Below are positions 1 to 6,896 of a stretch of DNA of 20,116 nucleotides, piece after piece. A program made the position numbers and the translations under genes. The notes beneath the pieces were generated by a model. It had not been told where the DNA came from. It worked only from the letters and a program-made list of their open reading frames with translations, and made no database searches. The DNA comes from DASUKL01 sp036278755. GTDB lineage: Bacteria > Chloroflexota > Limnocylindria > Limnocylindrales > CSP1-4. The stretch spans positions 1 to 20,116 of the forward strand of contig DASUKL010000122.1 in NCBI GenBank assembly GCA_036278755.1, in the 5' to 3' direction. Every line of letters starts with the position of its first letter. The first letter of the stretch is position 1.

Positions 1-40
1 CGATGACGCGGGTCGGGAACTGGCGCGAAACCCAGTCCAT
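1..40 (-). CDS. 5' end of an unidentified gene, cut by the window edge
   Basis: An ATG at 38-40 on the minus strand opens a frame reading MDWVSRQFPTRVI before the window ends. A strong ribosome binding site, GGAGGA (48-53), lies seven bases upstream, which is why I accept it as a real start. The gene follows the nucleoside hydrolase on the same strand, about 127 bases downstream of it, and may be co-transcribed. Thirteen residues are too few to assign a family. Confidence 0.5.
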   Translation of the reverse strand, partial: MDWVSRQFPTRVI

Positions 41-47
41 GCAGCGG

Positions 48-53
48 TCCTCC
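48..53 (-). promoter_or_regulatory. Ribosome binding site of the edge gene
   Basis: GGAGGA on the minus strand, seven bases from the ATG at 38-40. It is one of the few classical Shine-Dalgarno sequences in the window and is the main evidence that the truncated edge gene is real. Confidence 0.55.
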
Positions 54-167
54 TCAGGGGTCCTGCTTCGAAGCCTGCGTCGCCCCGGGGGCGGGCGTCG
101 TCAGCTCGGCCTTGAAGCTTGCCACGAAGAGGGTGGCCAGCGCTAGGGGTCCGGTCGAGATGGCGAG

Positions 168-1280
<1,113 letters not shown>

Positions 1281-1289
1281 GCCCTGGAG

Positions 1290-1295
1290 ATGCTA
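1290..1295 (-). promoter_or_regulatory. Candidate -10 box of the nucleoside hydrolase gene
   Basis: TAGCAT on the minus strand fits TANNNT and ends nine bases before the ATG. Transcription would begin within about two to three bases of the start codon, giving a leaderless or near-leaderless mRNA. No -35 hexamer is recognisable. Confidence 0.35.
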
Positions 1296-1442
1296 GCGAG
1301 TCGCGTCCCTCGGGGCTGCGCGGCCGGGTCCCCGCGCCGTCCTTCGAGGCGCCCTGAGCGCAGGAGGGCGGCCCGGGGCCCGAGGCTTGTGGCCTGCCGA
1401 GGCCCGCGGGAGTCGTCGGATGCATGCGCCGGCCGCAAGCAC

Positions 1443-1464
1443 GCGCCGAGCGAGCGTCCCCAAG
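1443..1464 (+). repeat. Direct repeat, copy 1
   Basis: Matches 1553-1574 at 20 of 22 positions (GCGCCGAGCGA, then a variable part, then CCCCAAG). The copies are 110 bases apart, an exact step apart in the spacer. The role is unknown: it could be a regulator-binding pair or a relic of a duplication. Confidence 0.5.
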
Positions 1465-1552
1465 GCCCTTGTGATCCAGCTCCCCCAGGCGCCGGTCATC
1501 AGGCGCATGCGGAACGAGCGAGGGGTCACGGGGGGCCACGGACGGCCCACGA

Positions 1553-1574
1553 GCGCCGAGCGAGGGGCCCCAAG
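1553..1574 (+). repeat. Direct repeat, copy 2
   Basis: Partner of the repeat at 1443-1464, with mismatches only at the two positions opposite 1455 and 1457. It lies 48 bases upstream of the antiporter start codon. Confidence 0.5.
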
Positions 1575-1609
1575 CTGACAAGGAGACGTTCCGGCGCTGG
1601 CTCGACCAG

Positions 1610-1615
1610 TACCAT
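1610..1615 (+). promoter_or_regulatory. Candidate -10 box of the antiporter operon
   Basis: TACCAT fits TANNNT and is exactly six bases before the GTG at 1622, the same spacing as at purK. It would make the transcript begin at or next to the start codon. No clear -35 element is seen. Confidence 0.35.
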
Positions 1616-1621
1616 GCATGG

Positions 1622-2797
1622 GTGGAGGCGACCGCAGGACCCATCCTCGAACTCGGGGCCCTCCTGCTCGTGGCGGCGGGGGCGGGGTGGGTAGCGCGGC
1701 GTGTAGGACTGCCGGCCATCGTCGGGTACCTCGTCATCGGGCTTGGCGTCAGCCCCTTCACCCCGGGCTTCGTCGCGGAGCGACACCAGCTGGAACTGAT
1801 GGCCGACCTGGGCGTCGTCCTCCTCCTCTTCGAGGTCGGCATCGAGGTCGACCTCATCCGCCTTCGCCACGAGCAGCGTGGCCTCGTCTGGGCCGCTCCC
1901 CTCCAGGTGCTCATCTCGGCCGCGATCGCCGGCGGCGGGGCGATGGCCATGGGCCTGCCTGCGTTCGGGGCGGCCATCGTGGGCCTATCCGTGGCGATCT
2001 CCTCGGGGGTCGTCGTCGTCAACATCACGCGCAGTGCCCGGCGCACCACCGATCCTCAGACCGAGCATGCCCTGCTGGGCTGGAGCGTCGTCCAGGACGT
2101 GACCGGCGTGGCCGTCTCGGCCGTGGTCCTGGCCATGGCCGGCATCGGCGGTCGGCCCCTGCCCATCGCCCTGGCCGGGCTCGTCGTCTTCGCCATCCTG
2201 GCCGTGATCGTGGCCTGGCTCCTGCCCCGGGCCCTCGTCGGCGTCCGCGAGCAGGCCGACACCTTCCTCATCGTCTCCGTGGCCACCGGCCTCGTCGTGG
2301 CCGGCCTTGGCTCGGTGGCGTTCGGCGTGCCGCTGGCCCTGGCCGCGTTCGTCGGCGGCCTGGCCATCGTCGAGGGACCGGCCACGGCCGAGGCCCGCCG
2401 CCGCCTGCGGCCCTTCCGTGACCTCTTCGCGGTGCTCTTCTTCGTGGCCATCGGGACCCTCATCGACCCCGGCGCGCTGGTGGACGGCTGGCGCTGGCTG
2501 GCCCTGGCCTTGGTCACCCTGGTCGTGGGCAAGATCCTCGTGACCTACGTCCTCACCCGGGCCGCGGGCCTGGATGCTCACCCCTGGCAGATGGCCCTGG
2601 GCCTCGGCCAGCTGGGTGAGTTCGGCTACGTGCTGGCCGGCGTGGCCATCACGGCCGGGCTGTTCGGCGAGGAGGTCCGCTCGGCCATCCTGGCCGCGGT
2701 GGCCATCTCGATCGTCATCTCCACGGTCCTCGTCCGGGTGGTCAGGGAGAAGCCGGCAGCGACCGAGGGGATGGGGGCCGCTGCGGTCGAGGGCTGA
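1622..2797 (+). CDS. CPA2-family cation/proton antiporter, membrane domain only
   Basis: An integral membrane exchanger of monovalent cations (Na+ or K+) for protons, related to the transmembrane parts of KefB/KefC and YbaL. At 391 residues it is almost wholly hydrophobic, with about 12 membrane segments. The N-terminal GLPAIVGYLVIGLGVSP (29-45) and LLLFEVGIEVD (67-77) are typical of the family. WSVVQDVTGV (154-163) carries the conserved ion-binding Asp, D159, and LGEFGYVLAGVA follows near the end. Unlike KefB/KefC there is no C-terminal TrkA-N/RCK domain: the protein stops soon after the last helix. The start is GTG; no ATG fits the frame. Its stop overlaps the next start by one base (TGATG), so the two genes are translationally coupled. 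The transported ion cannot be decided from sequence. Confidence 0.88.
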   Translation: MEATAGPILELGALLLVAAGAGWVARRVGLPAIVGYLVIGLGVSPFTPGFVAERHQLELMADLGVVLLLFEVGIEVDLIRLRHEQRGLVWAAPLQVLISAAIAGGGAMAMGLPAFGAAIVGLSVAISSGVVVVNITRSARRTTDPQTEHALLGWSVVQDVTGVAVSAVVLAMAGIGGRPLPIALAGLVVFAILAVIVAWLLPRALVGVREQADTFLIVSVATGLVVAGLGSVAFGVPLALAAFVGGLAIVEGPATAEARRRLRPFRDLFAVLFFVAIGTLIDPGALVDGWRWLALALVTLVVGKILVTYVLTRAAGLDAHPWQMALGLGQLGEFGYVLAGVAITAGLFGEEVRSAILAAVAISIVISTVLVRVVREKPAATEGMGAAAVEG

Positions 2798-3510
2798 TGG
2801 GCCTCCTGCGCCGGGTCCTGGGCCGGCGCGTCCTAGCCCTCGATGAGGCCGAGCTCGCAGCGCTCTTCGCCAACCACGCCCGGGCCGTGATCGACGTGGG
2901 CACGGGCAACGGGCGCCCGATCCTCCTCCGCGCCGCCGCGGAGCCGACGACCCTGGCCCTGGGGATCGACGCCGACGCTGCCGCCATGGCCGAAGCGTCG
3001 CGCCGGGCCGCCCGAAGCCCGACCAAGGGCGGCCTGCCGAACGCCCTCTTCCTCGTCGCCGCGGTCGAGACCCTGCCCGAGCCGCTGGGCCATCGCTTCG
3101 ACGAGGTGACGGTGCTCTTTCCCTGGGGCTCGCTCCTGCGCGGCATCGTGGCCGCGGAACCCGCGCTCCTAGGCGGGTTGGTGGATCTTCTGACGGCCGA
3201 TGGTCGGCTGACGATCATGCTCTCCCTGACCGAGCACGACGCTGGCCTGGGGGGCGTGCCGACCTCGCTGGATCGTGACGCCCTGGGACCCCTGACGAGC
3301 GCGGCTGCGGCGGCCGGTCTGGACGTCGTCGGATGTCGCCTGGCGACCCGCGACGAGGTCCTGGCCACGGGCTCCTCATGGGCCAAGCGCATCCGGGCCG
3401 GCACGCCCGCCCGCCCTGCCTGGCTCGTCCGCGCCGTCAAGCCGGGGATCTCGGACCTCACCAGCCATCCGGCAGCCCCCGTCCGGCAGCGCTCGTCAGG
3501 CGACCGATAG
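2797..3510 (+). CDS. KamB/NpmA-like 16S rRNA (adenine-1408-N1)-methyltransferase
   Basis: A SAM-dependent methyltransferase resembling the enzymes that methylate N1 of A1408 in the ribosomal A site and cause kanamycin/apramycin-type aminoglycoside resistance. The Rossmann SAM loop VIDVGTGNG is at 31-39 and GIDADAAAMAEASRRAAR at 56-73. GGLPNALFLVAAVE (78-91) and DEVTVLFPWGSLLRG (102-116) follow, then GSSWAKR (192-198). The last two blocks hold W110 and W195, which match the pair of tryptophans that stack the target adenine in KamB and NpmA. The SAM loop usually reads GTGDG; here it is GTGNG. The length of 237 is close to the family's, with a short extra C-terminus. The ATG overlaps the antiporter stop, and purK follows after nine bases. 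Substrate is inferred from motifs; a non-resistance role is possible. Confidence 0.8.
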   Translation: MGLLRRVLGRRVLALDEAELAALFANHARAVIDVGTGNGRPILLRAAAEPTTLALGIDADAAAMAEASRRAARSPTKGGLPNALFLVAAVETLPEPLGHRFDEVTVLFPWGSLLRGIVAAEPALLGGLVDLLTADGRLTIMLSLTEHDAGLGGVPTSLDRDALGPLTSAAAAAGLDVVGCRLATRDEVLATGSSWAKRIRAGTPARPAWLVRAVKPGISDLTSHPAAPVRQRSSGDR

Positions 3511-3513
3511 ACT
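3508..3513 (+). promoter_or_regulatory. Candidate internal -10 box for purK
   Basis: TAGACT fits TANNNT; its first three bases are the stop codon of the methyltransferase gene. It ends six bases before the purK GTG, where no Shine-Dalgarno sequence exists, suggesting a leaderless purK transcript in addition to read-through from upstream. Confidence 0.35.
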
Positions 3514-3519
3514 CCCATC

Positions 3520-4740
3520 GTGCCCACCGTCGCCGAGCCCGGACCCGCCGCCCTGACGGGCCTGGCGGCAGCGCCGCTCCCGCCGGGAGCCACGATCGGG
3601 ATCCTGGGCGGCGGCCAGCTGGGCCGGCTCATGGCCATCGCCGCGCGTCGTTTCGGCTACCGCAGCCTGGCCCTCGATCCCGACCCTGAAGCTCCGGCCG
3701 CCGGCGTCGTCGAGCGCCTCATCGTCGCCTCGTACGCCGATCGCGAGGCCGCCTTCGCGCTGGCCGATGGCAGCGACGTCGTGACCTACGAGCTCGAACA
3801 CGTCGACGCCGACGTCGTGGCCGCCCTGGCCGCTGACCACGCTGTGCGGCCCGGCCTGGCCGCCCTTCGAGCGACCCAGGACCGGCTGGCCGAGCGGCGC
3901 TTCCTGGTGGGCCAAGGAGCCGGTCTGGCCGCCTGGCACGCGGTCCACGATCTGGACGACCTGCGGTCGGGCGTGGCGGACCTCGGTCTGCCGTGCCGGC
4001 TGAAGGCCGCCTTCGGCGGGTACGACGGGCGCTCCCAGCTCCGACTGACCAGCCCTGATGCCCTCCCGGCCGCCTTCGCGACCCTTGGCGGCGGAGCGCG
4101 GCCGCTCCTCCTGGAGCGCGAGATCGCCTTCGCCGCGGAACTGTCGGTCGTCTGCGCCCGCGGCCTCGACAGCGCCACCCGGCCCTTCCCCGTGGCCCGC
4201 AACCGCCACGACGAGGGGATCCTCGTCGAGTCCGTGGTGCCCGCTGGCATCCCCACTTCGGTGGCCGAGGCGGCTCAGGCCCTGGCGGCCCAGCTGGCCG
4301 AAGCGCTTGGGCTGGTCGGGCTGCTGACGGTCGAACTCTTCCTCCTCCCCGACGGCGAGCTGCTCGTCAACGAGCTCGCGCCGCGGGTCCACAACAGCGG
4401 CCATTGGACCCTGGACGCTTGCGCCACGAGCCAGTTCGAGCAGCACGTCCGGGCCATCAGCGGCCTGCCCCTGGGGCCGGTCGAGATGACGGCCCCGGCC
4501 GCGGCGATGGTCAACCTCCTGGGGTCTGGCGCCGCTCGCCCGGCACGGCTCGAGGGTCTGGCGGCGGCCCTCGCCGACCCCGATGTCCGGATCACCCTCT
4601 ACGACAAGCGGCGGGTCTTCGAGCGGCGCAAGATGGGCCACCTCACGGCCCTCGCCACGGGGCCGGAGGAGGCGCTGGCGCGAGCCAGGGCGGCCGCCCG
4701 CCTGCTCAGCTGGGGCGACTCTTCGTCATCGACGGGCTGA
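3520..4740 (+). CDS. purK: N5-carboxyaminoimidazole ribonucleotide synthase (PurK)
   Basis: An ATP-grasp enzyme of de novo purine synthesis: AIR + ATP + bicarbonate gives N5-CAIR, the substrate of PurE, which is encoded two genes downstream. The N-terminal dinucleotide-like fold begins at TIGILGGGQLGRLM (25-38). The ATP-grasp core includes LKAAFGGYDGRSQ (161-173) and the ligand-binding E200/E201. The family signature VNELAPRVHNSGHWTLDAC spans 283-301. The 406-residue length is slightly above the usual 350-400, because about 20 Ala/Pro-rich residues precede the fold. The start is GTG without a Shine-Dalgarno sequence, nine bases after the upstream stop. A later start is possible, but no good candidate precedes the nucleotide-binding loop. 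Confidence 0.95.
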   Translation: MPTVAEPGPAALTGLAAAPLPPGATIGILGGGQLGRLMAIAARRFGYRSLALDPDPEAPAAGVVERLIVASYADREAAFALADGSDVVTYELEHVDADVVAALAADHAVRPGLAALRATQDRLAERRFLVGQGAGLAAWHAVHDLDDLRSGVADLGLPCRLKAAFGGYDGRSQLRLTSPDALPAAFATLGGGARPLLLEREIAFAAELSVVCARGLDSATRPFPVARNRHDEGILVESVVPAGIPTSVAEAAQALAAQLAEALGLVGLLTVELFLLPDGELLVNELAPRVHNSGHWTLDACATSQFEQHVRAISGLPLGPVEMTAPAAAMVNLLGSGAARPARLEGLAAALADPDVRITLYDKRRVFERRKMGHLTALATGPEEALARARAAARLLSWGDSSSSTG

Positions 4741-4774
4741 GCCTCATCGTCGGGGCCGGCGGCGGGCCGCAGGC

Positions 4775-4780
4775 TACGAT
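4775..4780 (+). promoter_or_regulatory. Weak candidate -10 box in the purK-icd gap
   Basis: TACGAT fits TANNNT in the 78-base gap before the isocitrate dehydrogenase gene. Its leader would be about 32 bases and contain the ribosome binding site at 4803-4808. There is no recognisable -35, so it may be chance. Confidence 0.2.
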
Positions 4781-4802
4781 ACGGGGGCTCAGCCCACGAT
4801 CC

Positions 4803-4808
4803 GAGGAG
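4803..4808 (+). promoter_or_regulatory. Ribosome binding site of the isocitrate dehydrogenase gene
   Basis: GAGGAG, ten bases before the ATG at 4819. It fixes the start and shows that both leadered and leaderless-looking genes coexist in this operon. Confidence 0.55.
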
Positions 4809-4818
4809 TCCCAGGCGC

Positions 4819-6321
4819 ATGACCTCCCAGCCGACCGCTGCCCCTCATCCCGTGACCGTCATCCCGGGCGACGGGGTGGGGCCGGAGATCGTGGCCGCGG
4901 CCCGGCGGGTCGTCGATGCCACCGGCGTTCGCATCGCCTGGGAGGACGCCCTCTGCGGGGCCGCCGTCTTCCGGGCCGGCGACAGCAGCGGCGTGCCGGC
5001 CGATACGCGAGCTTCCATCGAGCGGACCTGCGTCGTGCTCAAGGGACCCCTCGAGACGCCAGTCGGCTTCGGGGAGAAGAGCGCCAACGTCACCCTCCGC
5101 AAGCTGTTCGAGACCTACGCCAACGTCCGTCCCGCCCGGGAGTTGCCCGGGGTGCCCACCCGCTACCGGGGCGAGGGCGTGGACATGGTCATCGTCCGCG
5201 AGAACATCGAGGACCTCTACGCCGGGATCGAGCACCTCGAGACGCCTGACGTGGGCCAGTGCCTGAAGATCATCAGCCGCAAGGGCTCGGAGAAGGTCAT
5301 CCGCTACGCCTTCGAGCTGGCCAGGCGGGAGGGGCGCAGCAAGGTCACCTGCGCCACCAAGGCCAACATCATGAAGCTCACCGAGGGCCTCTTCAAACGC
5401 GTCTTCGAGGAGCTGGCCCAGGAGTACCCGGGCATCGAGGCCCAGCACCTCATCATCGACAACGCGGCCCATCAGCTGGTCAAGGAGCCGGCCCAGTTCG
5501 ACGTCGTCGTCACGACCAACCTCAATGGCGACATCATCAGCGACCTGGCCTCGGGCCTCGTGGGCGGGCTGGGCTTCGCGGCCTCCGGCAACTACGGCGA
5601 CCGGGTGGCCATCTTCGAGGCGGTCCACGGCTCGGCCCCCAAGTACGCCGGGAAGGACGTCATCAACCCCACCGCGATCATCCTCTCGGCGGCCATGATG
5701 CTGCGCCACCTGGGCGAGTCCTCCGCCGCGCAGCAGGTCGAGGACGCGGTCTTCGTGACCCTCGAGTCAGGCGCGGCGGTGACCCAGGACCTGGCCCGCC
5801 AGTCGGGCGGCGATGTGGAGCAGGCGGCCTCCACGACCCGCTTCACCGACACGATCATCGAGAACCTGGGCCGCCGCCCGAAGGCCGAGCTGGGTCGGCC
5901 GCGGACGCCCGACCCGGAGGCCCGACCGCTGCCGCGCTGGGATTACTCCCGAGCCCACTACGCCGCCATCGCCCGCCGCCAGGTGGGCGTGGACGTCATG
6001 GTCGAGTCCGACCTGCCGATCGACGAGCTGGGCCCCAGCCTCGCCGCCTGCGCTGAAGCCGGCGCCGGAGCCGTTGGGGGGTCCGGCCTGCGCCTCGATT
6101 CGGTGGCCGCGCGAGGAACGAAGATCTACCCCGGTGAGGCCGTGGGCGACACGGTCCGCTGGTACACCGGCCGGTTCGTGGCCCCGGACGGCGAGGAGCC
6201 CTCGGAGGCCCAGGTGCTGGCCCTCCTGGGCCGGGTCGCCGAGCGCCACCACTGGACCCAGGTGGAGCGGCTCCAGACGTTCGACGGCGAGCCCGGCTAC
6301 ACGAAGGCCCAGGGCGAGTGA
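4819..6321 (+). CDS. icd: NADP-dependent isocitrate dehydrogenase, Thermus-type with C-terminal extension
   Basis: Oxidatively decarboxylates isocitrate to 2-oxoglutarate in the TCA cycle. The beta-decarboxylating dehydrogenase fold begins VTVIPGDGVGPEIV (12-25). The isocitrate loop GEKSANVTLRK (85-95) has S89 and N91. VIVRENIEDLYAG (124-136) holds the catalytic Tyr, and K181 lies in CATKANIMK. The family signature NLNGDIISDLASGLVGGLG is at 234-252. HGSAPKYAGKDVINPTA (270-286) contains K275-Y276, the residues that select NADP+ in the E. coli enzyme. Residues from about 345 to 500 form the extra domain known from Thermus thermophilus IDH, and the total of 500 fits that type rather than the 410-residue E. 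coli type. The ATG has a GAGGAG site. The gene lies between purK and purE, whose start overlaps its stop. Confidence 0.95.
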   Translation: MTSQPTAAPHPVTVIPGDGVGPEIVAAARRVVDATGVRIAWEDALCGAAVFRAGDSSGVPADTRASIERTCVVLKGPLETPVGFGEKSANVTLRKLFETYANVRPARELPGVPTRYRGEGVDMVIVRENIEDLYAGIEHLETPDVGQCLKIISRKGSEKVIRYAFELARREGRSKVTCATKANIMKLTEGLFKRVFEELAQEYPGIEAQHLIIDNAAHQLVKEPAQFDVVVTTNLNGDIISDLASGLVGGLGFAASGNYGDRVAIFEAVHGSAPKYAGKDVINPTAIILSAAMMLRHLGESSAAQQVEDAVFVTLESGAAVTQDLARQSGGDVEQAASTTRFTDTIIENLGRRPKAELGRPRTPDPEARPLPRWDYSRAHYAAIARRQVGVDVMVESDLPIDELGPSLAACAEAGAGAVGGSGLRLDSVAARGTKIYPGEAVGDTVRWYTGRFVAPDGEEPSEAQVLALLGRVAERHHWTQVERLQTFDGEPGYTKAQGE

Positions 6322-6896
6322 GCGAGGGCGCTGGGGGAGCGGGCTCGGGCGAGGGTGGGGGGATGATGGGTTCGGGCGCCGGAGGGTCGAGCGAGGCCAC
6401 CCGGGCGCCGCTGGTCGGGATCGTCGGCGGCAGCCGCAGCGACTTCCCGGTCCTAGAGGCCGCGGCGGCCCTCCTGGGCGAGCTGGGGGTGCCCTGCGAG
6501 CTGCGCGTCGTCTCGGCCCACCGCACGCCGGATCTCCTCTTCCGCTACGCCGAGACGGCCGTCGATCGGGGCCTGCGAGTCATCGTCGCCGGGGCCGGTG
6601 GGGCGGCTCATCTGCCGGGCATGCTGGCGGCCAAGACCACGCTGCCGGTCATCGGCGTGCCCATCCCCACCAAGCACCTGGGCGGTCTCGACTCGCTGCT
6701 CTCCATCGTCCAGATGCCACGCGGCATCCCGGTGGCCACGGTGGCCATCGGCGGGGCGGAGAACGCGGCCCTCCTGGCGGCCGGGATCCTGGCCCTGGGC
6801 GACGCGACCCTGTCCCGGCGTCTGGCGGCCTGGCGGGCCGCTCAGGCAGAGACGGTCCTGGGCGACGTCTCCAACGAGGCGCCGCTCGAGTCCTGA
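6318..6896 (+). CDS. purE: N5-carboxyaminoimidazole ribonucleotide mutase (PurE)
   Basis: Converts N5-CAIR made by PurK into CAIR in purine synthesis. The class I PurE fold begins VGIVGGSRSDFPVL (33-46), with GGSRSD replacing the usual MGSxSD. SAHRTP (66-71) carries the catalytic His68. AGAGGAAHLPGMLA (91-104) and SIVQMPRGIPVATVAIG (129-145) complete the active site. The GTG start overlaps the dehydrogenase stop (GTGA), implying coupling. It adds about 30 Gly/Ser/Ala-rich residues before the fold; tandem ATGs at 6363 and 6366 are alternative starts. Its last 55 bases overlap, tail to tail, the end of the convergent cyclase-ATPase gene. Confidence 0.93.
   Translation: MSEGAGGAGSGEGGGMMGSGAGGSSEATRAPLVGIVGGSRSDFPVLEAAAALLGELGVPCELRVVSAHRTPDLLFRYAETAVDRGLRVIVAGAGGAAHLPGMLAAKTTLPVIGVPIPTKHLGGLDSLLSIVQMPRGIPVATVAIGGAENAALLAAGILALGDATLSRRLAAWRAAQAETVLGDVSNEAPLES

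Larger units (their letters stand above)
1281..1621. other. Non-coding divergent spacer of 341 bases with a diverged direct repeat
   Basis: The region lies between two divergently transcribed genes. I find no convincing gene: short open frames exist on both strands but have Arg/Pro/Ala-rich shadow composition and no ribosome binding site. It should hold the promoters of the nucleoside hydrolase and of the antiporter operon. A 22-base direct repeat with two mismatches occurs at 1443-1464 and 1553-1574. Confidence 0.6.

Noticed and set aside
1293..1619. A possible 108-codon gene on the minus strand in the divergent spacer
   Set aside because: No ribosome binding site, Arg/Pro/Ala-rich translation, no recognisable family, and overlap with promoter boxes of both flanking genes.
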